DNA of 64,000 bases. It comes from Strigamia acuminata. Lineage: Eukaryota > Arthropoda > Chilopoda > Geophilomorpha > Linotaeniidae. A program made the translations under genes and the position numbers. Below the pieces are notes generated by a model. The model worked only from the letters and a program-made list of their open reading frames with translations, did not search any database and was not told the DNA's origin. The stretch lies in assembly GCA_949358305.1 (NCBI GenBank), contig OX442315.1, forward strand, positions 16,146,427 to 16,210,426. Reading direction: 5' to 3'. Below, in pieces: positions 1 to 11,839 of the stretch (within the stretch, counting starts at the first letter, position 1; every line of letters starts with the position of its first letter).

Positions 1-395
1 ATTTTATATTAAAAATTGTAAAATAGAACGTTTGAGCACCGAGAATACACGACCACACAATGACACATTTGAAGATCTCTACAAATTGGATTAATATTCG
101 AGTAAATGGAATATGATGGAATAAGATGAGTCTAAAGTTTATTTTTACACAAAAAAAGTATATCAAAAGCAAAAAGTGCATTGTATATAAATAAATATCA
201 AATAAATAAATTAATAAATTAATAAATTAAAAATGGCGAAGATGACAATGAGGATGTATAAAATGATGCATAGTCCACATGGTGTTGTTCGAAATGACGG
301 ATTATTATTATTATTATAATTATTATTATTATTATTTTAATAAAATTTAAACAACAAAAAAAACACATTTTTTTTTAAATTAAATTGAATTAACT
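1..395. other. 3' flank of the first gene, no other gene seen
   Basis: AT-rich sequence downstream of the Shisa-like gene, which reads leftwards and stops at 396-398. It contains a short run of tta/att trinucleotides around 300-335 and several AATAAA-type hexamers on the minus strand that could serve for polyadenylation. I see no coding frame in it. Confidence 0.5.
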
Positions 396-1886
396 TTAAA
401 ATTTTGTCGATCTATATAAAACCTCATCCCGAGGTTGATTCGGCGACACTTTAACGTGCGCTTGACCATTATTTGTACAACTATAACAAAAAAAAAATTA
501 ATTTTTATTTGATAAAATTTAAAACCAAATCTAAACCTCATTCGTCGCTCAGAGGCGTGGCCCTTTGTCACGTGATCCCGAATTGAAATGGACATTGAAG
601 GACTACTATCATGACAAGGAGACAAACTGTCCTCTGGTTGTTCCGACGATTCCCCTTCCGTCGTCAGATGACACTGATCTAACGTAACTAAAAATTAAAA
701 AAATAAAATAATTTTATCACATTTTAATAATTTTATCTAGATCCTGACCCGCTCTTGGAAGTCGCGGCGAATTGTGAATAAAAGAGGGTTTGAGTTGCTG
801 GAGTAACGAAGGTGATGTGCAGTTGCGAGGTAAATGCATGTGCGAAGGATAATCCAAATCCAGTACAGTTGTGTCGATCGGCGTAGTCACCGAACTGTTT
901 TGGTTCGAATATGAATACATATTGGCAACACCGCTAGCAGTCGAACTACAATGTAATTGATAAAGGGGACCGGGAACTAATGAAGATGGAGTTAGGCGAT
1001 CTAGAAATAAAAATTAATTATTAATTAATACAAAAACCTTGGTAAAGACCACAATGTATACCTCCACTTATACTGCTTTGACGTTTCTTGTTTAATGTGC
1101 AGCAACTGCAGAACACGCAAGAGAGAATAGTGACTATGATTATTATGAGGCAAATTCCGCTCACTACTCCAATTACGAGCGTAATGCTGAAAAAAATACA
1201 TAATTTTAATTTTATAATTTTTTTAATAATTTAAATTGAACCAACTTTGGAATTTCTTGTTGCACTTCGTCTTTCTTCGTGCAGCAGTATTTGTAATTAC
1301 TACTCCCACAGCAGTAAACCGCTTCCGTTATGTCTAACGTTGGACAGTGAAATGCCGTGTTCCATTTGCCGAAACTGTCGGTATAACCTGAGCAAAAATC
1401 GCTTCCGAGCACTGAAATAAATTAGAAATATTAATTTTTAAATAAAAATCAATTTTCCTAATTTTTTCTAAATTTTTCCCAATTTTTTTTCTAATTCTTT
1501 TACCTTCGTGGTCTTCATTCGGTCGCATTTGAACCGACATGATTGCAATGTGTTTTCCTAAGTAAATCTGCGTTAATGGACATTCAAAATCATCATCTAA
1601 TACACATTTTCCAATTGTTAATTTAAATCTGTAAACGAATAAATAAATAAAAATAAAATTAGAATAAAAAAAAAATTAAAATTATAAAAATTAAAAAAAA
1701 ATAGTTAATTAATCACGTGTTTAAATCACGCGTAGTCGCCTCCCCTTTGTCTGCACTCGTATTTGCAGCGTGCGTCAATTAGAATCGCATATACTCGCGC
1801 AAACATTTGACTAGCTAATACTAATTTGCTGGACCCGGCGATTACTCCATCCGGAATGGAGATGCGCCCACAAAGCACCGCTTTTG
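396..1886 (-). CDS. Shisa-like cysteine-rich single-pass membrane protein (5' end uncertain)
   Basis: CDS exons on the minus strand: 1730-1886, 1504-1628, 1246-1411, 1062-1186, 749-1000, 537-687, 396-480. All junctions keep phase. The third exon holds a Shisa-type cysteine module (CSGYTDSFGKWN, then VYCCGSSNYKYCC). The fourth encodes a transmembrane helix (ITLVIGVVSGICLIIIVTIL) followed by a cysteine cluster. The last three exons give a Ser/Pro-rich cytosolic tail ending in LYRSTKF. Shisa proteins are membrane adaptors that control receptor maturation or trafficking; the partner here is unknown. The module is preceded by about 90 extra residues with four cysteines that I do not recognise. I could not find a convincing signal-peptide exon. 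An upstream exon ending at a strong donor near 1953 does not join this one in phase, so the true start may lie further right. Confidence 0.62.
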
Positions 1887-3592
1887 CTAATTCAAATTCG
1901 CATTAGAAAGCGCAGTTGCATCGTCGGTAACGACGCAATGTTGCAAACATCGACGTACCTCTGTTCGCAAACCGCAATGTATCGTGGCGTGCGAGTGTAT
2001 TTGCAGCAGATGCAACGAAGCGCGTCGATCAGCTCACATTTAGCGCGCAGCGGGCGCCATTTTGGATATGATGGAATCACATCACATCCTCCGCATCCCC
2101 ATCTCTGAGGGATCCTGGAAGCTGCGTGCTCCAAAATTAATGGTTGGAAACAGAATGACGAGTCAATGACATTTCAATTTACATTTAAAGCGAGGCAAAG
2201 TTAGTGAGAAGTGAAGAGACGTGTTAAAATTTGTGTTTTATTCGTCATATTTTCGCCAAATGTTGGAATACCCGTACAATATATTTGCAATTTAAAAAAT
2301 AAAAATAAAAATGCAATAAATGTTACAATTTTACAAATTAGATTTTTTGGTTTTTTTTATTTATTTATTTTTTTTAGTAGATTTAATGAGTTGACAAAAA
2401 CTAGACTAGGTAACATCAAATACGCATTGAATATTTTATTTTTGTTTTTATATTTGTTTTGGTTTTTGGTAATTTATAATTTGCATAATGTTAAAGCGTT
2501 GTAGCTGTAATTTGAAAATGATCTTTTTTGTGCTTGTAAAGTGAGTACAAAAGCAGATAATTTACACAATTGTTACACTACGCTACTTCATATATTAATC
2601 TCGAGTTTGGTTTCACTTTATGTTCGTTCTCGGAACAAATATCATATAAAAAAATGTTTTTGAAATAAATAATCATTAAAAAAAAGTGTTTTTCGAACAA
2701 GTAATCATAATAAATGCGTTTTTCGAATGAATAATCATATAAAAATGTGTTTTTCGAACAAATATCATAATAAATGCGTTTTTCGAACGAATAATCATAT
2801 AAAAATGTGTTTTTCGAACAAATATCATATAAAAAAATTATTTTTCAAATAAATAATCATTAAAAAGTTTATTTTGGGAAGAAATGTAATTTTAAAAAAT
2901 GTGTTTTCAAGTATATAATCATTAAAAAAGTGTTTTTCGAACGGAATAAAAAAAGTGTGTTTTTCGAACATAATCATAAAAAAATGTATTCCAATATAAC
3001 TTTTAAAGGTGTTTTTTGGACAAATTTCATTCTAAAAATGTGTTTTTCAAACAGATTATAATAAAAAATGTGTTTTTCGAGCAGATAATCATAAAAAATG
3101 TGTTTTTCGAGCAGATAATCATGAAAAATGTGTTTTTCGAACAGATAATCATAAAAAAAAGTGTTTTCGAACCAATATCATCACACACTTGCGTTTTTCT
3201 TAAATTAAAAAATAAAAATTGTATAATAAAAAATTGTTTGACGCATCTGAAACAATATCAGAAGTAAATAGGTACTTCTGACAATAAATATATAAAAGTA
3301 CCAACCAGCAGTACAAATAAATAATTAAAAATAACAAAGTGTAAAGATGAAAATTTGTAAAAATAAAAGTAAAAAATAAAAAATAAAAAAGCAAGAAATT
3401 GCACACTTAACACGAATGATTAGATTAGACTGACATCTACAGTATATGAATATGAGATCACAGATTAAAATTTGCAGATTAATACCTGATTTTTGTGTTT
3501 AAAAATCAAAATCTTTTCATTAAAAAACAAACAAAAAAATTATTTTTGGGCACATTAGGAAGCAAATGCAAAGCTAAATGCTGAAATTCTCT
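1887..3592. other. Intergenic: CpG-containing block, then AT-rich minisatellite
   Basis: Positions 1887-2130 are richer in CpG than the surroundings and probably hold the promoter or first exon of the Shisa-like gene; a good donor reading leftwards (GTACGT) lies near 1952. From about 2140 the sequence is AT-rich with no supported coding frame. A minisatellite fills 2640-3180 (separate entry). Open frames here of up to about 95 codons are AT-rich or repeat-derived. Confidence 0.4.
2640..3180. repeat. Minisatellite, about 25-30 bp unit
   Basis: Roughly 18 imperfect copies of a unit of the form TGTGTTTTTCGAACA followed by a variant of aataatcataaaaa. Copies differ by small indels and substitutions, with the best-conserved run at 3040-3165. 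It lies between two minus-strand genes, 3' of the second one. Confidence 0.85.
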
Positions 3593-4805
3593 TCATACAA
3601 GAGACGCTAAAACAGAAAAACAAAAAAATATCACAAATTAATCAATAAAAATTTAAATTAAAAATAATAAAATAAAATTCAAATCCTCACCTTTGCTACT
3701 GTTTAAACTAAGTTTCGGACACGAAAAATTGTTCTTTCTGCTCGGAGTATCGGATGGCATTATGTTATTCGATCCGTTTTCCTTTCCTAAACCGTAAAAA
3801 ATAATTAAAATCAAAACAAAACGAATAAATCCATCTATTCACTAAAATGCTGGATTAAATCAATACTAAATCACAAAATCAATACAAAATCACAAATTCA
3901 CTATAAAATCACTATAAAATCCCTAAATTTCACTAAAATTCATTATAAAATCACTAAAACTCACTATAAAATCACTATAAATCACTAAAATACAATATAA
4001 AATCACTAAAATTCACTATAAAATCACTAAAATTCACTATAAAATCACTAAAATTCACTATAAAATCACTAAAATTCACTATAAAATCACTAAAATTCTC
4101 TAAAATTTAGAAAAATTTAGAAAATTCAAAACAATTCAATATAATTCAGTAAAATTCAGTAAAATCTGGTAAAATTCACCATAAACAATCTCTCCCTGAG
4201 TGGAATACTGCACTCTGCACGCATTATACAACGGACATTTGCTCCAAAAACAGCAAAAAATAATGGCGACAGTCGCGGCTAAACATGTCAAGGACACAAT
4301 CACAGCGATGGCAGTGGCAAGTCTGTAAAAGAATAACCAAAACAAAACGATATTACAACGATTAAAAATTAAAATTAAACGACGTTTATAACCTTACGTG
4401 TTATCAATTTGGTAAAAATGTCTTTCGGGAGGACAACACTCGGGTGCAACGTGCGAACAACATTCCGAGTAATCCGACGGGTCGTTCGGCCGTGGACAAA
4501 TAAATTCCGGAAAAATTGTCGATCCGGCGACGTGTAAGCGAGTGTTGTCGTTTTCCTCGGGAAGATACGGTCTGAGATGACATATTTTGCACGCTGGAAC
4601 AAAAACACAAGGCAAAACGATGACTCATAACATGCCCTCATTTCCCGGTCTTAAAACGGAACGTTTTATCTTTGTTTCGGTTTTTAAATGACGATTGGAA
4701 TAAAATGGCGTGCGATTGTAATAATGGTTTACCTGCATTGTTGACTAAGATTAATAGTATTCCCAGTTGGGCGGTCAAGATAACGTATTTAAGCGTGGCT
4801 GCCAT
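3593..4805 (-). CDS. Small cysteine-rich single-pass membrane protein (Shisa/CYYR1-like), 173 aa
   Basis: Exons: 4733-4805, 4398-4593, 4180-4322, 3691-3786, 3593-3606, all in phase, giving a complete 173-residue protein. Residues 1-24 form a signal peptide (MAATLKYVILTAQLGILLIL then VNNA). The ectodomain has two CC pairs (YSECCSHVAPECCPPERHFY). A transmembrane helix follows at about residues 91-113 (TAIAVIVSLTCLAATVAIIF), then a juxtamembrane CCFWSKCPLYNAC and a short Ser-rich tail. The architecture (signal peptide, cysteine-rich ectodomain with CC doublets, one helix, short tail) matches the loose Shisa/CYYR1/WBP1-type superfamily. It sits tail-to-head with the other Shisa-like gene, so the two may be an old tandem duplication, although sequence similarity outside the cysteines is low. 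Function unknown. Confidence 0.68.
3840..4105. repeat. 20-bp intronic minisatellite
   Basis: Tandem copies of aaatcactaaaattcactat, almost perfect at 3985-4100 and degenerate to the left. It lies wholly inside the intron between exons 3 and 4 of the small cysteine-rich membrane protein gene. Confidence 0.9.
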
Positions 4806-5224
4806 TTTAATCCGGCCGGCGGACGAGCGAGACAGACGACACGGCGGCGAGGAATCCCCGTTACGTCATTCGTTTCAATCGATTTGCGGGTTGACGACGC
4901 CATCTTGGGTTGAATGTTTGAATTGTTTAGGCTTAGTTTTAAATGAGTTTTAAATTAGGAGTAACAAATTTTTGGTTTAAATTAATTTTTATTAAACACT
5001 TAGAAATAACAAACTCCGCATGGTGCAAAAATTACATAATGAAAAAAACTATAAAGTATAAACTCAATTAAATTGGCATAAATTAAACTCACAAGTCAGT
5101 TAAATTGGCATAAATTAAACATGTTAAATCATAATCGTTTTATTCGATTGAAGTTGAATTTGGCTGAGGAAATAATCGAATTCAATTAGTAATTATAGTA
5201 ATAGAAACAAATTTTAAGCAACTT
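4806..5224. promoter_or_regulatory. Upstream region of the small membrane protein gene
   Basis: Begins with a GC-rich stretch (4806-4910) that contains a CRE-like TTACGTCA at 4861-4868 and a YY1-like element GACGACGCCATCTTGG at 4893-4908, both within 105 bp of the start codon. From 4920 it is AT-rich and includes the 3' flank of BCAP31. I see no gene in it. Confidence 0.45.
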
Positions 5225-6444
5225 CTAATCATCTTTCTTGTCAGGCTTGACATCTTGGGTTTTTTCAATTGCGATCTAAAATGTTAAGAATTAAATAAAA
5301 ATTGTAACCAAAATCGATTTTAAATTAATGCAAACTTTGAGTTTGTCGTATTCGCTCAACAAACTGTCGTATTGACGTTCAACCGACTGAGCTTGTTTCT
5401 TTAAAGTGTCGACATCGACCGCAGCACGACGTAAATCTAAATAAAAGTGTAAAAAAATTCAATTTTTCCAGCAAAAACTATCGAAATTCAATTTTCTAGA
5501 CTATAAAAAAAATTAAAATTCAATTTTTTCGACTACAACAAAATGAAAATTCAATTTATACCGTCTTTCGATTTGTCCAATTCTTGTTTCAAACCAATTA
5601 TTTCTCTCTCGTACTCTTCCTTCACAATATTTCCCTTGTTATCATCAGCTTCGATTTTGTTGGTTGCCAACTATAAAATTAAAATTAAAATTTTTAAAGA
5701 TTTATTTTTATTTTTTTTGTTTAGTGCCCGTATTTACTTCTCCTTTTTCCTGCAATAGTTTCTGTGCTGCATCTGCGGCGCCTTTTGCCTGTTTGATCGC
5801 AGCTTCTTTATCTCTCGTCAAAGTCGCTTGAGCAGAGATCAAGGTAATCAAACGTCTCAAAACACTAAAAAAAATAATTAAATTTTAACATAATTCAATA
5901 ACAAAATTGTCAATAACTCATTTACAGCCAGAGGAACAAAGCGAATCCAGAAATATAGAAATTCCGTTGAGATCGGAACAATTTCATGTGAGTTTGTAAA
6001 TCCGTATCGAAATGAGTGTGCGCATCGTGTTTAATTTCGTCCACTTCATGGGTGTATCGTTTAATCTCACGAATTGCATCTGAAATAATAATTTTAAAAT
6101 AGTTTAATAATTTTAAATAATTTTAAAAACTAAATTAAAAATATTTACCAAAGAAAAAGAGAACTAAAACAACCATGAAAACATTGAAATATATGGACGA
6201 CTGGCTCTCCAAACTCTGTAATATTCTTGACTTTAATAATTTCTGCCACCTAAAATTTTTACAAAAATTGAAAAATCGAAACGATTGGCCATTTTTCTTT
6301 TAGAAAACAAAAGTTTAATAAATAGTAAATAAAATATTCGTAAATACTGTACCTAGTTGGTGAGATAAAAGGAAGCAAAAGAACTAAAACAACTGCTATT
6401 TCTGCGTAAAGAAACGTGGCTATAATCGTCCATTGGAAACTCAT
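5225..6444 (-). CDS. BCAP31: B-cell receptor-associated protein 31 homologue (ER export chaperone), 244 aa
   Basis: Exons: 6353-6444, 6149-6249, 5926-6079, 5738-5864, 5562-5670, 5336-5436, 5225-5275, all phase-consistent. Protein length (244) is close to the vertebrate 246. The N-terminus MSFQWTIIATFLYAE, the three hydrophobic segments (exons 1-3), the RSQRNFYISGFALFLWL segment and the RRLITLISAQ helix are family hallmarks. The C-terminal half is a heptad-rich coiled coil, and the protein ends KPDKKDD, equivalent to the dilysine ER-retrieval tail. BCAP31 resides in the ER membrane, where it escorts transmembrane cargo and helps quality control; in vertebrates it is also a caspase-8 substrate. 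The gene is head-to-head with the SLC1-like carrier. Confidence 0.95.
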
Positions 6445-7033
6445 TGTGTTGCCGATCGGATTCCTGAAAGCGAACTGATAAGAGATGAGTAAAACACTAA
6501 GTTTTAATAACGATACGTCATTAGTTGGTGATGCAACGTATTTGTATTTGCATTTTAATGAGTTCTATTAATATATCACACGTTTTTAAAACGAAAGGGG
6601 GTTTAATCATGTCATCATATTCACCTTAAAAAGTGGGTGGAACTGACTCCTGTCTCCTAAGAAGTATTTTTAGTCCTTTTTATCAGCGCTTAGATGTGTA
6701 AAATAAAATGAAGGCACAAGGCGAGACATAAAAACGAGGCAACCGTTAGAGGTGGCATCTAGCGAGAGATTAAGAAAACGTGATTTAAAACTAATCTAAT
6801 AAATTATACGGTGTAACCCAATAAAAGATTAAAATCGTTTGAAATAAAGGAAATAAAAATTTGATTCTCATTTAATGTATTTAATATTCATTTTTTCCTC
6901 AATTGGGCATAAATCTCAGTGCATATTTACATGTTTACAAACAAAGAACTACGGAAACCTTGAGAGGACATTCAGTTTTACTATTTGTGAAAATTACAAC
7001 AATTTGCCATACATACAACAATAGCATTTAAAA
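6445..7033. promoter_or_regulatory. Divergent promoter gap, BCAP31 / SLC1-like
   Basis: A 589-bp gap between two start codons facing away from each other. It contains one copy of the CTCF-core-like motif (GTGGCATCTAGCG, 6752-6764). No TATA box is obvious. The gap presumably holds both promoters. Confidence 0.45.
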
Positions 7034-9447
7034 ATGACTGATCATATGTCGCCCCAAGAAATAAATCGAGCTTTTAGAGATTCAGACTCTCGGAATGTGA
7101 GTAAAGCAAGTGCCTTGAGTAATAACCCCGTCATCAGTGGTACATATTCGGTCAAATGGCTGCCAAAATTAATGGCTTTGGCTGCTGTCTTGGGGATTGT
7201 CATCGGTTCGTTGATGAGACTACGACCAGACCCATACACTCAACGAGAAGTTATGTATGCATCGATGTTAAGCCAGTGGCTTAACAGCTCTCTGAGATGC
7301 ATCTTTGTTCCGTTGCTCATTTCAAATGTCTTCCTGACACTGTCTCAGCTCAATTTTAAGACTTGTCTGCGAATAAGTCGACGAGCATTTATGTTCTTCT
7401 TGTGCTCAAATATGTCCGGAGTTTTAATTGGTGTTGTGATGGGAGTAACGTTGCAACCTGGAAACAACGCTAGAAATAATAATTTTGTGTTAAGGAAATC
7501 AAATTCCACCATTGCTGAGAATTTGATTTATTCAGTGATGTCAGTACCTGAATTTCTTTTGTGCTCATTGAACTTAAATAAACAGTTTTCTCTTTTATTA
7601 GAAATACCGTGACTACAAATGTTCTACAAGCTTGCTTATTCCAGGTACAATATACAACGTAAGATCCCTAATTCTGACAGGGGGACACCCGACATCTCAG
7701 GGTTTCAACATCGTCTCTCTGGATTCCGGGTTTTCTTAAAATTTTGGATCTTTAGGGCTTTGTGTTAATTTTTGTGCATGGAAACATTGAGAATCACTAC
7801 CGGTAGCAACATTCAAAAATTAAAATACTTGTGTTTTACCAATTTTAGTTGTACATTTAAAATAGGGTAGGAAATGATGTCATTTTTGGTTTAAAATTGA
7901 AGTAAAACACAAAATGTTTTAATTTTGAATGCAGCTACCGTAGTGCAGCGTTTCTTTTACTGCAGCTTATTAAACTACATTCAATAACACGCCAGTCCAG
8001 AAGACACAAATTCTCTGGAGTGCCCTAAATAAATAATATAATAACAACCTCAGTTGTTAAGAATTGGATTTTTAGAATAAAGAAGTGATTGTTTTCTTTT
8101 CCTGATTTACTATTCTAGACCCAGACTCCTGATCGTGATATGAGAGCATCAACAGGTATATTTAATGTGTGTAAGTCTAGTCAAATTTGTAGTAACTATT
8201 TCACATTTTGTTGTCTTAGATTTAAGAACATTGGCTAAAAATGCCATCTATGATCTAGTCCCATCGACTAATTTCTCTGGACTCTTATTTCTCATGTTTA
8301 TATATGGATTATGTGCAAGCAGAGTGAGAAATAGTTTGAAGTTTCTACCAGAATTAACTGAATCTTTCTCAGAACTCAGTGTCCTTATTATCAAGCTAAT
8401 TACCATGTATGATATTATTTTAAAACTGTATAAAATGATCAATATATTCATTGCAGATTGTCACCTTTGGGAATCTTTTCATCAATGATTATGAATGTGA
8501 TGAGATTACCAGTCTGGAATACTGTTTGGCCTGTTTTAGATTATTACTTAATTGCAATAATTCTTGGAATTTTACTTCAGTTCTTAATAGTTATACCCTT
8601 ATTTCACTATGTTTCTACTGGAAGATTGCATTTCAAATTGCTTTTAAAAACAGCTGAGATTTCAATTTTATCATTGTGTGTACCAACTGGGTTAGCATAG
8701 CACTTACTTTAGCATGTGGAGGTTTAAGTGGATGTATTTTTTAGCATGGTTTATGTTTGTTTTAATGTTTTTCTTTTAGCCTCCACTCAGTACCTATAAC
8801 TATGACTTATCTACAAAACACACTAGTAGACAACCGTATTGTTACCTTAGTCATTCCATTTGGAGCAGGATACCACAGACCTTCAACTGCAGTATTTTAT
8901 GCAGTTGCACCAATGTTTCTAGTCCAAGCAAGTGGTAAAGATCTGGGATTTGTTGACACATTGAATCTTTAGTACGATAAAAACTAAAAATGTACAATAC
9001 AAATTGTTTTTTGTATAAATGACCCATCATTTGTGCAGTGGACTGTCCCTTCTATGCACCTTTGGAGAAAGTGGCTTTCCTGGAGCAAATATAGCTTTTG
9101 TCCAAAATACAGCTCGATATATCGGTTCTGATCCATCTGCACTGGATTTGATTCTCCCAGTAAATGACGTAATGTAAGCGACAAACAAAATAAAACATAT
9201 TAACCCCTCTTTAAACTTGTACTAGCAAGCTTTGGAATTTTACTCGCTCCCTTGTGTTTCCACCTTTAATCCAATTTTTTGTTGCAGCTATCTGGTGTGC
9301 ACTATGTGCAATGTTCTAAGTGACTGCATTTGTGCTCGAGCTGTCCATGAAAATACTTACCAAGAATTACAGAACTACGATCGAATGAAAGTCAGAGGCC
9401 GAAAGCAGTTTCGAAGCAGCCTAGCTTCAATCATTCGTCCACAATAA
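7034..9447 (+). CDS. Divergent SLC1 (dicarboxylate/amino-acid:cation symporter) family protein, 497 aa
   Basis: Exons: 7034-7539, 7602-7644, 8119-8155, 8220-8406, 8457-8690, 8780-8971, 9039-9173, 9288-9447. All joins keep phase and give a complete 497-residue protein. The fold is recognisable throughout: TM2 LRCIFVPLLISNVF, TM4 region ACLFQ, FSGLLFLMFIYG, the ITILSPLGIFSSM helix, the TM8 region and a C-terminal MCNVLSDCICAR. The EAAT/ASCT substrate-site signatures are not conserved. The serine-rich hairpin is replaced by CVPTGLHSVPIT, and the NMDGTALYEA motif aligns with YHRPSTAVFYA (residues 367-377). The conserved late aspartate region reads LPVNDVM. It is probably a membrane carrier with an altered or lost transport function. 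There are no frame breaks, so it is not an obvious pseudogene. Confidence 0.85.
7795..7945. mobile_element. Short inverted-repeat element (MITE) in SLC1-like intron 2
   Basis: The ends are near-perfect inverted repeats of about 50 bp: CACTACCGGTAGCAACATTC on the left, and CACTACGGTAGCTGCATTC on the complementary strand at the right. They continue into AAAATTAAAA and a TGTGTTTTAC block on both sides. The element could fold into one long hairpin. It has no coding capacity. Target duplication is unclear. Confidence 0.75.
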
Positions 9448-9548
9448 TTAATGTCTTACTGCAATGTATCAACTTTACTATAAAGAATAATGAGTTTAAA
9501 GTTCGAGTTTTTATTTATCTATGGAAAAAATACACGTTTAAAGTTGAA

Positions 9549-11289
9549 TTATATTAAACTATTATTCATGCAGATGAAACAATTCTCCTGACTGCAATCA
9601 ACAAACTTTATAGTGTCAGGTTGAGCATGCAAACTTACAACTACACAATTTTCTTTTATTGAACCTAAAGTAGGGCTGAAAGATTGTGGCACATAATTAA
9701 CTTCAATTTCCTCAGCATTTATATCCATTAAGCCTAATTTGCGTTTTAAAATCATCCCTTAAGAAGAAGAAGAAGAAAAAGCAGAGGATAAGGCATGATT
9801 TGTTAGCTTCATTGTAAATACCAACCAATTGCAATACTTGAACACTTTTTTAGTTTATTGGTGTCTCTGTGGATGGTTGCATTAAATCTCTTGTAGATAA
9901 CTGCATTTGGTATTGAAGCCAAGATTCCATCATAATACTGTCTACAGTGTTGAGCTGCTTGTTCGTAACTAGTTGTAAATTTTTTCTCTAAAAAAAATCT
10001 TGGGCCTTCTTCATTCGGCTTTCCTCTGAAGAATACTTAGGGGAGAAACGTTTTAATTAATTTTAAACTAGTTCTAAATTAGGTAAGTGTTTTCAACAAA
10101 TATTACCGGTTTTGACTTGACACATTATGCAGTCGTTGAGAAAATTACAAGTTGTGGGATTCAATTTGTAATCTAATACTTTTGCAGAATGACTGCAATT
10201 TTCTAGGGCTGAATCATAGGACAATTCATTCCAAAAATTTGTGTACATTGCTTGAAAACCGAATTCACCATTCAAGGAAACCCACTCTTTACTTTGCAAT
10301 GATCGATATCCTAAATAAAGTAAAAATTTACATCAAGTTTAAAATAAAAAATATTCTAATTCCCGAATTTCCAAAATTAAGTGCAAGGCTTATTTTATAC
10401 ATTAGAAATCACTTTATTACCTAAATACGCGTTACGGCACAGTCCCAATAAAGTCTGGTTATTTCGAAGAATTTCAAAAAGTCTCGATTCTTCATAGCTA
10501 TTCTCAATCACTAACAAATGTCCTTTTCGATTTTCACAATATTCCTCAGCATCTGTTGCATTTAGTTCGAATCCATAAAAAGCCATCACTATACGAATTG
10601 ACCAAAAGTTGCAATAATGCTTATATATTTTTTTTTTAATTTAATAAAGACAAATTTACTAGTTGCATTCGCTTGAGAAATGTTAACACTAGGACCAACC
10701 GCTTCATGTGTCATATCATCACCGTCCTCATTAAAAACTTGTAATCCAAAAATCAATAGCAATATAATGAACAAAACAATTATCATAACAACAAGCACTG
10801 TAATGACGATAGTAAACGTTGTACACCATCTTGAGCAATCCCTAAAATACAAACAATAAATCATTGTCTTTTTATTACCGTATTTTATCGACTTATGGGA
10901 GGTTTACGTGGGTTTACTTACATGGATCTTGAGTCAGGAGAGGGATATGTCTTCCAGTATTGTGGAACAGGTTTTGGAGAATAAAAACGCGGTGCTATAA
11001 CTGGTGACATGTCTTTGTCACTACTGTCGGAACCAGGAGAAATACTTTCAATATTTCCAGCAAGCAACTGGGGATTTTCAATTCTTTGGTCAAGCTTGTG
11101 AAAATATTCATTAATTTGCTTCTCTGTTATTGCTTGTGATGGTGACAAGGATGGATTGTGTGTCTTTGTGAGTGTTCTTGATGGTACCGAGTACGGTTTG
11201 GGTGGTGGATAATATGCATCCTCCTTTTGGTTCTTTTTCCATCTGGCAATTACTACTTCATCCCCAAATTGACTACTTCTCATTTTCAT
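9549..11289 (-). CDS. Type II membrane protein with two C-type-lectin-like domains, 446 aa
   Basis: Exons: 10922-11289, 10660-10841, 10421-10588, 10107-10310, 9826-10035, 9549-9757, all in phase. Residues 1-122 are a cytosolic Pro/Ser-rich tail. One transmembrane helix follows at about 128-158 (TIVITVLVVMIIVLFIILLL). The ectodomain carries two CTLD-like units. The first spans about 184-307 (DAEEYCENRKGHLLVIE, then EWVSLNG, NFWNEL and a Cys pair near its end). The second spans about 308-446 (SYEQAAQHCRQYYDGILASI, then ENCVVVS and FVDCSQENCFICM). The calcium-sugar motifs EPN/QPD and WND are missing, so classic sugar binding is unlikely and protein recognition is more plausible. The layout resembles immune-type or cell-recognition lectin receptors. 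The gene faces the small secreted protein gene across about 550 bp. Confidence 0.82.
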
Positions 11290-11839
11290 GCATTAGGCCT
11301 AGAATTGTTTATTGTCAAGCAAATCTTGGTAATTGTTTTCAAACGTTTGTTATAGTAACAAACAAGCCTTTGTTTATTCAATCCACCCCGGATATTCAAT
11401 TACCAAGTTTAATGGTGGATTTATTAGAAAAATGAACAATACAACTTTTATTTATTTAAGCAAACTTGAGTAAAAAGATCAAAATACAAGGATGTACAAT
11501 GCGTACTAAAACCGAAAGCAAAATATAGTAATATGCACATTTAAGTTAAAAACCACATAGAAAGAAGGTAAGTGTTGTTCTAAGCGTAAAATTCAGTATA
11601 AAGGTGATTTGTATAGCTGTAAATTTGTCACTAAGTTCAATTTGGTTTGGCAAATTAAATGTGCTAGATGAGAGCGCAATGCAGGTTAACGAAAAGCAAA
11701 TAATTATAGCAGTGGTCGACAAAACTAAAAATAATTCAAAACAACATATTTTGACATGTGCCTTTAAAACATATAATTTATTTCGGAATGGTTCTTTCCA
11801 GTTTGTATGATCAATATGACTTTTTTCTTTTCACTACAG
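11290..11839. promoter_or_regulatory. Divergent gap, lectin-like receptor / secreted protein
   Basis: Holds the upstream region of both flanking genes. A candidate donor on the plus strand, GAAG followed by gtaagtg (11564-11574), and the acceptor just before the ATG at 11840 suggest a 5' UTR exon ending at 11567 with an intron to 11839. Trans-splicing onto that acceptor is the alternative. No protein-coding frame is supported. Confidence 0.4.

Noticed and set aside
1892-2134. Exon starting MEHAASRIPQRW with a strong donor, as first exon of the Shisa-like gene
   Set aside because: It ends in phase 2, whereas the next exon as drawn needs phase 1, and it has no signal peptide. Joining at an alternative acceptor near 1831 would restore phase, but that acceptor is weak.
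2640-3180. CRISPR-like array
   Set aside because: Units are contiguous and imperfect with no unique spacers, and the genome is eukaryotic.
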